From positions 4,960,001 to 5,024,000 of the forward strand of contig NZ_JACIBV010000001.1 in the NCBI RefSeq assembly GCF_014195505.1: DNA of 64,000 bases, read 5' to 3'. This document shows, piece after piece, positions 1-8,261 of this stretch; within the stretch, counting starts at the first letter, position 1, and each line of letters opens with the position of its first letter. This stretch comes from Nonomuraea dietziae. Its GTDB lineage: Bacteria > Actinomycetota > Actinomycetes > Streptosporangiales > Streptosporangiaceae. The position numbers were made by a program, and so were the translations under genes. A model generated the notes under the pieces. The model was given only the letters and a program-made list of their open reading frames with translations, searched no databases and was not told the origin of the DNA.

Positions 1-966
1 AAGGTGCTGGGCGTGGCGCTCGCGCTCGAAGTGCTCATCCTGCTGGTCTTCGAGGTGTCGGTGCTGGTCAGCGGCGCGGAGCTGTCGCTCAGCCCGTTCA
101 ACCCCGCCGAGCTGTTCTCGGGCGGCGCGGGCGGCATGTTCGTGCTGTCGATCGGCGCGTTCATCGGCTTCGAGGCGACCGCGATCTACGCCGAGGAGGC
201 CAGAGACCCGCAGCGGACGGTTCCGAAGGCGACCTACGCCGCCGTCGCCTTCCTCGCGCTCTTCTACACCTTCACCGTGTGGATGATCATCAACGCCTAC
301 GGTGCGGACAGGGCCGTCGAGGTGGCCAACGGCGAAGGCGGCGCGGACATGGTCTTCACCGCCACCGCCTCCTTCGCGGGCAGGTGGGCGGCGGACGCGA
401 TGCACCTGCTGATCGTGACGAGCTGCTTCGCCGCCGCCCTGGCCTTCCACAACGCCTCCACCCGATACTTCTACGCCCTCGGCCGCGAGGGCGTGCTGCC
501 CAGGCCGCTCGCCAGAATCTCGGCGCACAACGGCTCGCCGTACGTCGCGGTGATCACACAGGTCGTGGTCTCGGTGCTCATCATCGTGGCGGGCATCGTC
601 GCGGGCTCCGACCCCTACACCGTGATCTTCCTGTGGACGAACGGCACCGGCATCATCGGGGTCATGGTCCTGCAGGCGCTGGCCGCGCTGTCGGTGGTGG
701 CCTTCTTCAGGAAGGACCGCCGAGGCTTCGGCGCAGGACGCGTGCTCGTCGCGCCCTTCTCCGCCTTCGTCCTCCTCGCGGTGATCATCGTGCTCGTGGT
801 GACCAACTTCGAGCTCATCACCGGGGCGACGGGCACCGTGAACGCCCTGCTCATCCTGCCCGTCCCCGTCGTCTTCGCGCTCGGCGCGCTGCTCGCCCTG
901 CGCATCCGGCGACACGACCCCGCCCGTTACGCCCGACTCACCACGGAGGAAGCCACCCGTGCCTGA
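1..966 (+). CDS. APC family amino acid/amine permease (5' truncated by window edge)
   Basis: The reading frame is open from the first base, so the start lies outside the window and only about the last 320 residues are seen. They hold about eight hydrophobic helices and the APC-type segment GAFIGFEATAIYAEEARDP, which matches the TM6 region and following cytoplasmic loop of amino acid-polyamine-organocation transporters. It probably imports an amino acid or amine; substrate unknown. The stop codon overlaps the start of the amidohydrolase by 8 bp, so the two are very likely translated together and the substrate may be related to what that enzyme hydrolyses. Family is secure, substrate is not. 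Confidence 0.85.
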   Translation, partial: KVLGVALALEVLILLVFEVSVLVSGAELSLSPFNPAELFSGGAGGMFVLSIGAFIGFEATAIYAEEARDPQRTVPKATYAAVAFLALFYTFTVWMIINAYGADRAVEVANGEGGADMVFTATASFAGRWAADAMHLLIVTSCFAAALAFHNASTRYFYALGREGVLPRPLARISAHNGSPYVAVITQVVVSVLIIVAGIVAGSDPYTVIFLWTNGTGIIGVMVLQALAALSVVAFFRKDRRGFGAGRVLVAPFSAFVLLAVIIVLVVTNFELITGATGTVNALLILPVPVVFALGALLALRIRRHDPARYARLTTEEATRA

Positions 967-2533
967 CCTGCACTTCACCAACGGCACCGTCTGGACGGGC
1001 ACGGAGACGGCCACCTCGCTGGCCGTCTCCGGCGGAAGGATCGTCTCGCGACCCTCCCCCGGCGCCACCGTGGTGGACCTGCAGGGCGGCCTGCTCATGC
1101 CGTCCTTCGGCGACGGGCACGCGCACCCGATGTTCGGCGGCCTCGAGGCGCAGGGTCCGCAGATCAAGGGCCTGACCACGGTGGCGGAGATCGTCGCGGA
1201 GGTGGGGCGCTACGCCGCGGAGCACCCGTCGCTGGAGTGGATCGTCGGAGGCAGCTACGACCCCTCCCTCGCCCCCTTCGGCGAGTTCGACGCGCGCTGG
1301 CTGGACGAGGCGGTCGCCGACAGGCCCGTGGTGCTGCGCGCCTACGACTACCACACCGTCTGGTGCAACACCGCGGCGCTGGAGCGGGCGGGGATCGGCC
1401 CCTCGACGCCCGATCCCCGGCTGGGCTGGATCCTGCGCAGGCCCGACGGCAGCCCGCTCGGCACGCTCAGGGAGTGGCACGCCTGTGACCTCGTGCTGGA
1501 CCTGGTGCCCGCCAAGTCCATGGACGAGCTGGTCGAAGGGCTGGCCGAGGCGGGCAGGACCATGGCCGCCGCGGGCATCACCTGGGTGCAGGACGCCTGG
1601 GTCGAGCCGTCCATGGTGGAGGCGTACCTGGAAGCCGCCAGGCGCGGCGCGCTGCGCTTCCGCGCCAACCTCGCCTTCCGCGCCGACCCCGACACCTGGA
1701 CGGCACAGCGCCCCGCCTTCTCCTCCCTGCGCGAGACCGTCAAGCGCGCAGGGGAGGCCCTCGTCACCGCGAACACCGTCAAGTTCTTCGCCGACGGCGT
1801 CATCGAGGGCGGCACCGCGGCCATGCTGGAGCCGTACGTGGACGTGCCGCACTCCTGCGGCATGCCCGTCTGGGAGCCCGCCGCGCTGGCCGAGGCCGTG
1901 GCCGCGTTCGACGCCGACAGCTTCCAGGTGCACATCCACGCGATCGGCGACGGCGGGATCAGGGCCGCGCTGGACGCCGTCGAGAGGGCGGCACGGGAGA
2001 ACCCCGCGTGGGACCGCCGACCCGTTATCGCGCACACCCAGCTCGTCGACCCCGCCGACCTGCCGCGCTTCGCCCAGCTCGGCGTGATCGCCAACTTCGA
2101 GCCGCTGTGGGCGCAGCTCGACCCGCTGCAGACCGAGCTGACCGTGCCCAGGCTCGGCCCCTCACGCGCGGACCTGCAGTACCCGATGCGGACCCTGCGC
2201 GAGCTCGGCGTCGCGCTGTCGTTCGGCAGCGACTGGCCCGTCAGCTCGCACGAACCGCTGCTCGGCATCCAGATCGCGACGACCAGGCAGACCCTGGACG
2301 GCGCGGGCGAGGCGTGGACACCGGACGAACGGCTCTCGGTCGAGGACGCGCTCGCGGCCTACACCTCGGGAGTCGCCTACCAGGCCTTCGCCGAGGCCGA
2401 CCGCGGAGCCCTGGACACCGGCAAGGCGGCCGACCTGGTGTGGCTGTCGGCCGACCCGCGCGCCGAGTACCCGCTGCGGCTCAGGCACATCAAGGTGCTC
2501 GGCACCTGGCTGGCGGGAGAGCGCACCTTCTGA
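959..2533 (+). CDS. Amidohydrolase family protein (YtcJ/amidohydrolase-3 type)
   Basis: 524 residues, the usual length for YtcJ-like metal-dependent hydrolases. Metal-site motifs are present: GDGHAHP near residue 52 (HxH), a lysine in KFFADGVIEG near 275, histidine in HIHAIGDGG near 325, and the late aspartate in FGSDWP near 425. The GTG start at 959 has GGAGGA about 10 bases upstream and overlaps the permease stop. Expected to hydrolyse a C-N or similar bond in a cytosolic substrate supplied by the permease. The exact substrate cannot be read from sequence. Confidence 0.85.
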   Translation: MPDLHFTNGTVWTGTETATSLAVSGGRIVSRPSPGATVVDLQGGLLMPSFGDGHAHPMFGGLEAQGPQIKGLTTVAEIVAEVGRYAAEHPSLEWIVGGSYDPSLAPFGEFDARWLDEAVADRPVVLRAYDYHTVWCNTAALERAGIGPSTPDPRLGWILRRPDGSPLGTLREWHACDLVLDLVPAKSMDELVEGLAEAGRTMAAAGITWVQDAWVEPSMVEAYLEAARRGALRFRANLAFRADPDTWTAQRPAFSSLRETVKRAGEALVTANTVKFFADGVIEGGTAAMLEPYVDVPHSCGMPVWEPAALAEAVAAFDADSFQVHIHAIGDGGIRAALDAVERAARENPAWDRRPVIAHTQLVDPADLPRFAQLGVIANFEPLWAQLDPLQTELTVPRLGPSRADLQYPMRTLRELGVALSFGSDWPVSSHEPLLGIQIATTRQTLDGAGEAWTPDERLSVEDALAAYTSGVAYQAFAEADRGALDTGKAADLVWLSADPRAEYPLRLRHIKVLGTWLAGERTF

Positions 2534-2542
2534 GCGGCGGGG

Positions 2543-3145
2543 TCAGAGGATCCGGTCGGTGCGGTGGCGGTCGAGCGCCCTGCCGTACCGGCGGGAGACC
2601 TCCGGCATGATCGACTCACCGTCGGCGGCGCGCGGCAGCCCGAAGACGTATCCGGGAAAGTCGAGCTCGCGCTGCACCTCCCAGATCCGTTCGTGCCGGT
2701 CGGGAGGGAACAGCTCGGCCGGGTCGCCCACGGCCACCCAGCCGATCGGCACGGTCGTGTCCTCCGGCACGTCGGTGCGCAGGTGGACGACGGCGTTGAC
2801 CCGCACCTCCGCCCTGGCGCCGATCCGCGCGCCGTTGAACACCCTGCTCCCCGTCGCGAGGAAGGCGTCGTCACCGACCGCGCATCCGGTGAGATAGGCG
2901 CCGGGACCCACCAGGACGTGCCTGCCGAGTGTGAGCGGGTCCTGCCGGGTGCCGCGCAGCACCGCGTTCTCCATGACGATGCAGCCCTCGCCCAGCTCCA
3001 CGGGGCCGCCCTCCGCGGTGAGAACCGCGCCGAACAGCACCCTGCAGCCGGGACCCACCCGGACGTCACCGCAGAGTGTGGCGGTCGGGGCGACGTAGGC
3101 CGTGGGATCGACGGCCGGGCTCAGACCCTGGTGTTCGAGCAGCAT
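2543..3145 (-). CDS. Left-handed beta-helix (hexapeptide repeat) protein, gamma-carbonic-anhydrase-like
   Basis: 200 residues with repeated hexapeptide turns (VGPGCRVLFGAV, LGEGCIVMENAV, IGARAEVRVNAVV) characteristic of trimeric left-handed beta-helix proteins, followed by a helical tail. The fold order matches gamma-carbonic anhydrase/YrdA proteins. The positions that normally carry the metal-binding histidines read VGPGAYLTG and ENAVLRG here, so the zinc site looks absent. Convergent with the amidohydrolase (9 bp between stops). A catalytic role as carbonic anhydrase is unlikely; a scaffold or acyltransferase-like role is possible. Confidence 0.75.
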   Translation of the reverse strand: MLLEHQGLSPAVDPTAYVAPTATLCGDVRVGPGCRVLFGAVLTAEGGPVELGEGCIVMENAVLRGTRQDPLTLGRHVLVGPGAYLTGCAVGDDAFLATGSRVFNGARIGARAEVRVNAVVHLRTDVPEDTTVPIGWVAVGDPAELFPPDRHERIWEVQRELDFPGYVFGLPRAADGESIMPEVSRRYGRALDRHRTDRIL

Positions 3146-3152
3146 GCCTCCA

Positions 3153-4061
3153 TCATGCGGACGGCCAGATCAGCATGTCCACGTAGACGAGGTTGACGAC
3201 GACGTGGATGAGGATGATCACCCAGATGTTGCGGTAGCGGGCCCACAGACAGCCCTGCATCAGGCCGAACAGGCCCTGCGCGGCGACCACCGAGGCCAGG
3301 CCGATGCCGATCGCGTCGGGCCTGATGTGGCTGACGTGCATCGCGGCGAACAACAGCGAGGTGACGAGGATGCCGGGCCAGGTGCCGTACAGGGCTTCCA
3401 GGCGGGTCTGCAGCCACCCCCTGTAGAAGATCTCCTCCAGCACGCTGGCGGTGAGCAGGGTGATCAGGGAGCCCACCGCGAGCGTGACGGGGTCGGGCAG
3501 CTGCTGGGTGAGCGGTGGCGAGAGCGGGCTGACCTCTGCCAGCAGGAACCAGGTCAGGACGGCGGGCAGCGGCGCCAGCCAGGTCACCGGCGCGGGCATG
3601 GACCTGGCGGCGGGGCCGCCCTTCCTCAGCAGCCTGAACCCCACCAGCGGCACCACCAGCAGGATGGCGACCTTGACCACGGGGTAGAGCAGGCCGCGTC
3701 CCACGAGCAGGACGGCGAGGGGGAAGACGAGCGCCGCGGCCACCAGCATCCGGCTCTCCGTGACCAGCCTGGGCCTCGGCAGCTCGGCCAGGGGCTGGGG
3801 CGGCGGCACGCGCGGCGGAACCAGGCGAGCCAGGATGATCGCGGCGAGCGGCGGCAGCAGCGTGGCCCAGAGGGTGACCCCCGCGGCGCCCGGATCGGCC
3901 GACATCCGGATCTCGGTGTTGCCGGTGAGGATCAGCGTCGCGTAGGCGACGACGAACGCCGCCAGGCCCACCCCCGTCATGATGGCGCTTCTGGACATGA
4001 TGTTCATGATTGCCGGGCTTTCGCCCGCTTTCCTCCTGCGGGGGGACCAGGCGGATGTCAT
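3153..4061 (-). CDS. CPBP family intramembrane metalloprotease-like protein
   Basis: About 302 residues with eight or so membrane segments and the CPBP (Abi/CAAX protease) signature: VLEEIFYRG (EExxxR), FAAMHVS (FxxxH) and HVVVN near the C-terminus. The family cleaves prenylated proteins in eukaryotes and has varied, mostly unknown, roles in bacteria. Start uncertain: ATG at 4061, or ATG at 4007 or 3998. AGGAGGA at 4031-4037 lies too far from 4007 to be a good ribosome site. It lies 7 bp upstream of the hexapeptide gene on the same strand, so the two are probably cotranscribed. Confidence 0.8.
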   Translation of the reverse strand: MTSAWSPRRRKAGESPAIMNIMSRSAIMTGVGLAAFVVAYATLILTGNTEIRMSADPGAAGVTLWATLLPPLAAIILARLVPPRVPPPQPLAELPRPRLVTESRMLVAAALVFPLAVLLVGRGLLYPVVKVAILLVVPLVGFRLLRKGGPAARSMPAPVTWLAPLPAVLTWFLLAEVSPLSPPLTQQLPDPVTLAVGSLITLLTASVLEEIFYRGWLQTRLEALYGTWPGILVTSLLFAAMHVSHIRPDAIGIGLASVVAAQGLFGLMQGCLWARYRNIWVIILIHVVVNLVYVDMLIWPSA

Positions 4062-4109
4062 CCCTTGGATTTACTCGATCATGCCTATCTTCCGGTGGTC
4101 CCTGGCCAC

Positions 4110-4133
4110 CGCCCTCCGGCTCGCCGGAGGGCG
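4110..4133 (-). terminator. Hairpin terminator of the first peptide transporter operon
   Basis: A perfect 10-bp stem (CGCCCTCCGG / CCGGAGGGCG) with a 4-base loop lies 37 bp after the last ATPase gene of the operon. No U-tract follows, as is common in high-GC actinomycetes. Confidence 0.6.
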
Positions 4134-4169
4134 ATCTCGTGTGGGACCGAGCTCCTGGCCGCGCGGGTC

Positions 4170-5156
4170 TCAGCGCACGACGGCCTCGTCCGCCGCCATC
4201 GTGTCCGCGTAGTAGCAGGCGGCCTGCGCCTCGGGTACGGCAGGCAGCACCTCCAGCAGCTCCGACCTGCACCGGGAGTCGACCCCTGCCAGGGCCGCCG
4301 CGCCCGAGGCCAGCACCTGGCAGCGGGCGTGGAAGCGGCAGCCGCCGGGGATGCGAGTCGGGTCCGGTGGCTCGCCGCTCAGCACCACCCGCTCGGGCGA
4401 CTCGGGCAGCACCGACAGCAGCGCCTGCGTGTAGGGATGCTTCGGCTCCTTCAGCACCTCCTCGACGGGCCCCGACTCGACGATCCTGCCGAGGTACATC
4501 ACCGCCACCCTGTCGGCGATGTTCCAGGCCAGGCCTAGGTCGTGGGTGACGACCAGGGCCGACAGGCCGAGCTCCTCGCGCAGCTTCAGCAGCAGGGCCA
4601 GGATCTCGCCCCTGACGCTGGCGTCGAGCGAGGCAACCGGCTCGTCGGCGACGAGCATGCGCGGGTTGAGCGCGAGCGCGCCGGCGATGACCACGCGCTG
4701 GCGCTGCCCTCCGGACAGCTCGTGCGGGTAGCGCAGGAAGAAGCGCTCGGGAGGCCTGAGCCCCGCCCTGGACAGCGCCTCGGCGACGACCTGTTCCTCG
4801 TTGGCCATGCCGTGGATGCGCGGCCCCTCGGCGACCGCCTCGTAGACGGTGTGCCTGGGGTTCAGCGAACCCGTGGGGTCCTGGAGGACGAGCTGGGCTT
4901 CGCGGCGGTAGGCCTTGAGCGCCTTGCTGGTGTAGGTCAGGGGCTGCCCGCCGTACAGGACGGTGCCGCTGGTGGGGCGCTCCAGGCCGAGCAGGGTGCG
5001 CGCGAGCGTGGTCTTGCCGCAGCCGGACTCGCCGACCAGGGCCACGATCTCGCCCTCGCCCACGGCCAGGTTGACGCCGTCGACGGCTCGGGCGCGCCTG
5101 CCCCTGGAGGAGAACTCCACGTGCAGGTCGCGCGCTTGCAGGAGGGGGGTGCTCAT
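4170..5156 (-). CDS. Dipeptide/oligopeptide ABC transporter ATP-binding protein (OppF/DppF type)
   Basis: 328 residues. Walker A GESGCGKT near residue 40, signature LSGGQRQR near 165, Walker B MLVADEP, and H-loop VVTHD. The C-terminal oligo_HPY region includes GGCRFHARC, typical of the peptide-uptake ATPases. Last gene of a five-gene operon; its ATG overlaps the preceding stop by 4 bp (ATGA). With the adjacent OppD-type ATPase it should form the heterodimer that powers peptide import at the inner face of the membrane. Confidence 0.93.
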   Translation of the reverse strand: MSTPLLQARDLHVEFSSRGRRARAVDGVNLAVGEGEIVALVGESGCGKTTLARTLLGLERPTSGTVLYGGQPLTYTSKALKAYRREAQLVLQDPTGSLNPRHTVYEAVAEGPRIHGMANEEQVVAEALSRAGLRPPERFFLRYPHELSGGQRQRVVIAGALALNPRMLVADEPVASLDASVRGEILALLLKLREELGLSALVVTHDLGLAWNIADRVAVMYLGRIVESGPVEEVLKEPKHPYTQALLSVLPESPERVVLSGEPPDPTRIPGGCRFHARCQVLASGAAALAGVDSRCRSELLEVLPAVPEAQAACYYADTMAADEAVVR

Positions 5157-6328
5157 GAGGTCTCCTTGGCGCGCTCGTCACGGGCGGCGGTCTCCAGCGA
5201 GGCCGCCGCGACCACCTCGCCCCTGCCCTGCCCGCGCTCACTGTCCGGGGAGGGCGCGGCCGGATCATCGCCGCCGGTCTCCGCGTCGGGTGAGGCGAGC
5301 TCGTCCGCGCCGGTCTCGGTGGCGGGCGAGCCGAGCTCGTCCGCGCCTGCCTTGAGGTCGGGGCGGACGTGCACGCAGGCGGCGGTGTGCGGTCCCTCGC
5401 CCTCGCGTCCCGCGGGCCACAGCTCGACGTCCAGCGACGAGCAGAGGTCCAGGGCGACGGGGCAGCGCGGATGGAACGAGCAGCCCGAGGGCAGGTCCAT
5501 CGGGTCGGGCGGGTCCCCTCCGAGCCCCTTGGGCGCCATCCTGGAGACCGGGTCGCCGACCGTCGGGAAGGCCGCGGCCAGGGCGCCGCTGTAGGGGTGC
5601 CTGGCGGCGTGGAACACCTCGTGCGAGGGGCCGTTCTCGACCACCCTGCCCGCGTACATGACGGCCAGCCTGTCGCACATGTCCGCCAGGACCGACAGAT
5701 CATGAGAAATCATGATCAGGGAGATGCCGTGCGAGGCGATCAGGTCCTTGATCAGGCTGAGGACCTGCGCCTGGACCATCACGTCGAGCGCGGTCGTCGG
5801 CTCGTCGGCGATGATCAGGCGGGGCGAGCAGGCCAGCGCCATCGCGATCATCACCCGCTGCCGCTGCCCTCCTGACAGCTCGTGCGGATAGCTGCGCGAG
5901 CGCCAGGCGGGCAGTCCCACCTGCTCCAGCAGTTCGGCCACGCGGGTGCGCGCCTGCGCGGGCTGGGCCAGGCCGTGCACGAGCAGCGGCTCGGCGATCT
6001 GCTCGCCGATGCGGCGCACGGGGTTGAGGCCGTGCTGGGCGCCCTGGAAGACGATGGAGGCCTCGGCCCAGCGCACCGCGCGCAGCCGTCCCCACTTCAT
6101 GGCCAGGATGTCCTCGCCGTCGAGCACGATCCTGCCCTCGACGCGGGCGTCGCGGGGTAGCAGCCGCAGCAGCGCCATGGCCAGCGTCGACTTGCCCGAG
6201 CCCGACTCCCCCGCGATGCCGAGGGCCTCGCCAGGATCCAGCGTCAGCGAGACGTCGCGGACGGCCGGCACCTCGCCCGAGGCGATGGTGTACGTCACCG
6301 AGACGTCTTCGAGCGACAAGAGGTTCAT
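5153..6328 (-). CDS. Oligopeptide ABC transporter ATP-binding protein (OppD/DppD type) with acidic tail
   Basis: 391 residues starting at ATG 6328, which overlaps the permease stop by 4 bp. Walker A GESGSGKST, signature LSGGQRQRV, Walker B LIIADEP, H-loop MISHD, and oligo_HPY region GCSFHPRCP. After about residue 320 there is an extra tail of about 65 residues rich in Gly, Ala, Asp, Glu and Pro. It contains a near-duplicate (GADELGSPATET then GADELASPDAET). Ordinary family members end near residue 330. The tail's role is unknown and it may be a recent repeat expansion. Confidence 0.92.
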   Translation of the reverse strand: MNLLSLEDVSVTYTIASGEVPAVRDVSLTLDPGEALGIAGESGSGKSTLAMALLRLLPRDARVEGRIVLDGEDILAMKWGRLRAVRWAEASIVFQGAQHGLNPVRRIGEQIAEPLLVHGLAQPAQARTRVAELLEQVGLPAWRSRSYPHELSGGQRQRVMIAMALACSPRLIIADEPTTALDVMVQAQVLSLIKDLIASHGISLIMISHDLSVLADMCDRLAVMYAGRVVENGPSHEVFHAARHPYSGALAAAFPTVGDPVSRMAPKGLGGDPPDPMDLPSGCSFHPRCPVALDLCSSLDVELWPAGREGEGPHTAACVHVRPDLKAGADELGSPATETGADELASPDAETGGDDPAAPSPDSERGQGRGEVVAAASLETAARDERAKETS

Positions 6329-7209
6329 CGGCTGACTCCCCGAAGGCGTGGGTTGAGCACGGCCTCCATCGCCCGTCCGCACAGCGTGAACGCCAGCACG
6401 ACCGCGACGATGCAGAGACCGGGCGCGAGGATGTACCACCAGGCCCCGGCCGTGGCCGCGCCCCAGTCGTAGGACCCGCGCAGCAACTGGCCCCACGACG
6501 CCTGACCGGAGTCGGCGCCGAGGAAGGCGAGCGTCGACTCGGCGACGATCGCGCTGGCCACCTGCAGGGTGGTGTTGGCGAGCACCAGCGGCGCGACGTT
6601 CGGCAGCACGTGCCTGGTCATCACGTGCCAGTGCCCCGCGCCGAGGGCCTTGGACCTCTCGATGTACGGCCTGGCCTCGACCGCGAGAGTCTGGGCCCTG
6701 ATCAGCCTGGCCGTGGAGGCCCACGAGGTGATGCCGATCGCCAGGATGATCGTCGAGGTGCTGCCGCCGAGGATCGCCGAGAGCACCAGCGCGAGCACCA
6801 GGGAGGGCAGCACCAGGAACCAGTCGGTGATCCGCATCAGCGTGGCGGAGGCCCATCCTCTGAAGTGCCCCGCCGCGATGCCGACGACGGTGCCGATCAC
6901 CATGCTGAGCAGAGCGGACAGGAACCCGATGAGCAGCGAGACGCGCGAGCCCCACAGGATCATCAGCAGGATCGAGCGGCCCGACTCGTCGGTGCCCAGC
7001 AGGAACTCCAGGCTGGGCGGGGCCATCTTGTCGCCGGTCGCCTTCGTGACGTCCATGCCGGTCCTGTCGGTGATCAGCGGAGTGATCACCGCGAGCACGA
7101 CGAAGACCAGCAGGACGACGGCGCCGACCACGCCCGCGCGCTGGCGGCGGTACTGCTGCCAGAACCTGGCGAGCGCGGAGCGCCTGCGCGCCCACGTCAC
7201 GGCGCTCAT
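6325..7209 (-). CDS. Peptide ABC transporter permease (OppC/DppC type)
   Basis: 294 residues with an N-terminal helix, a periplasmic-side loop (LEFLLGTDESGRS) typical of OppC proteins, and the EAA loop near ERSKALGAGHWHV that contacts the ATPases. About six membrane segments. Overlaps both neighbours by 4 bp, indicating translational coupling in the operon order binding protein, permease B, permease C, ATPase D, ATPase F. Confidence 0.93.
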   Translation of the reverse strand: MSAVTWARRRSALARFWQQYRRQRAGVVGAVVLLVFVVLAVITPLITDRTGMDVTKATGDKMAPPSLEFLLGTDESGRSILLMILWGSRVSLLIGFLSALLSMVIGTVVGIAAGHFRGWASATLMRITDWFLVLPSLVLALVLSAILGGSTSTIILAIGITSWASTARLIRAQTLAVEARPYIERSKALGAGHWHVMTRHVLPNVAPLVLANTTLQVASAIVAESTLAFLGADSGQASWGQLLRGSYDWGAATAGAWWYILAPGLCIVAVVLAFTLCGRAMEAVLNPRLRGVSR

Positions 7210-8261
7210 GCCGACCTCACCCTCGGGTCAAGGACGTGGTAGGCCACGTCGGCCAGCGTGTTCATGATGATCACCGCGACGCAGACGACCATGAACGTGC
7301 CCTGCATGACCGCGAAGTCAGGGCCCTTGATCGCCTCGTAGAACAGCAGGCCGAGGCCCGGCCAGGAGTAGACGGTCTCGACGGAGACCGCGCCGCCGAC
7401 CACGAAGCCGATGTGGATGAAGACGAGCGTCACGGTGGGCAGCAGGGCGTTGGGGATGGCGTGGCGTCGCCGGACCATGTCGTCGCGCAGGCCCTTGGCG
7501 CGCGCGGTCGTCACATAGTCCTGGCCGATCTCGTCCAGCAGCGACGAGCGCATGACCAGCAGGTACTGCGCGTAGACCACCGCCACCAGGGTGAGGCAGG
7601 GCAGCACCATGTGGTGGGCGACGTCGAGCACGTAGCCGAAGCCGTCGGGCGCGTCGACGCTCTCCATGCCCCTGGTCGGGAAGAGCCCGGGGATCGGGCC
7701 GATGCCCGCGCCCAGCACCATGAGGAGCAGCAGTCCGAGCCAGAAGGTGGGCACCGACCACAGCACGAGCGAGACGCCGGTGGAGAAGCGGTCGAGGCGG
7801 CCGCCGTGGTGCCATGCGGCGCGGGTGCCCTGCCACAGGCCGAGGCTGACCGCGATGAACAGGCCGACGCCCGTGAGCAGCAGCGTGGGGCCGACGCGCT
7901 CGCCGATGAGGTCGGTGACAGGGCGCTTGTACTCGTAGGAGGTGCCGAGGTCGAACTGCAGCGTCCTCAGCACGAAGTCGGCGAACTGCTGCATGAGCGG
8001 CTTGTCCAGGCCCATCTGCCTGCGCAGCAGTTCGATCTGGTCGGGACTGAGCGGCACGTCACGTGTGTAGGCGATCACCGGGTCGCCGGGGATCAGGCGG
8101 AACAGGAAGAACGTCGCGACGATGACCATGCCGATGCTGAGCAGCGCCCCGCCGAGCTTGGTGAGGGCGTAGCGGAGCGTGCCCCGGTAGGCGGGCCGGT
8201 CCTCGCCGGGGCCCGCCGCCGTCTGGACGGCGGCGGGCTCGGTTTCGAGCGGAGTGGCCAT
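7206..8261 (-). CDS. Peptide ABC transporter permease (OppB/DppB type)
   Basis: 351 residues. Six membrane helices and the OppB hallmarks RLIPGDPV near residue 54, MGLDKPLMQQF, and the EAA-type loop TTARAKGLRDDMVRRRH near residue 240. The N-terminal extension of about 30 residues is polar. Its ATG shares one base with the stop of the binding-protein gene (TAATG), so translation is coupled. Confidence 0.93.
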   Translation of the reverse strand: MATPLETEPAAVQTAAGPGEDRPAYRGTLRYALTKLGGALLSIGMVIVATFFLFRLIPGDPVIAYTRDVPLSPDQIELLRRQMGLDKPLMQQFADFVLRTLQFDLGTSYEYKRPVTDLIGERVGPTLLLTGVGLFIAVSLGLWQGTRAAWHHGGRLDRFSTGVSLVLWSVPTFWLGLLLLMVLGAGIGPIPGLFPTRGMESVDAPDGFGYVLDVAHHMVLPCLTLVAVVYAQYLLVMRSSLLDEIGQDYVTTARAKGLRDDMVRRRHAIPNALLPTVTLVFIHIGFVVGGAVSVETVYSWPGLGLLFYEAIKGPDFAVMQGTFMVVCVAVIIMNTLADVAYHVLDPRVRSA

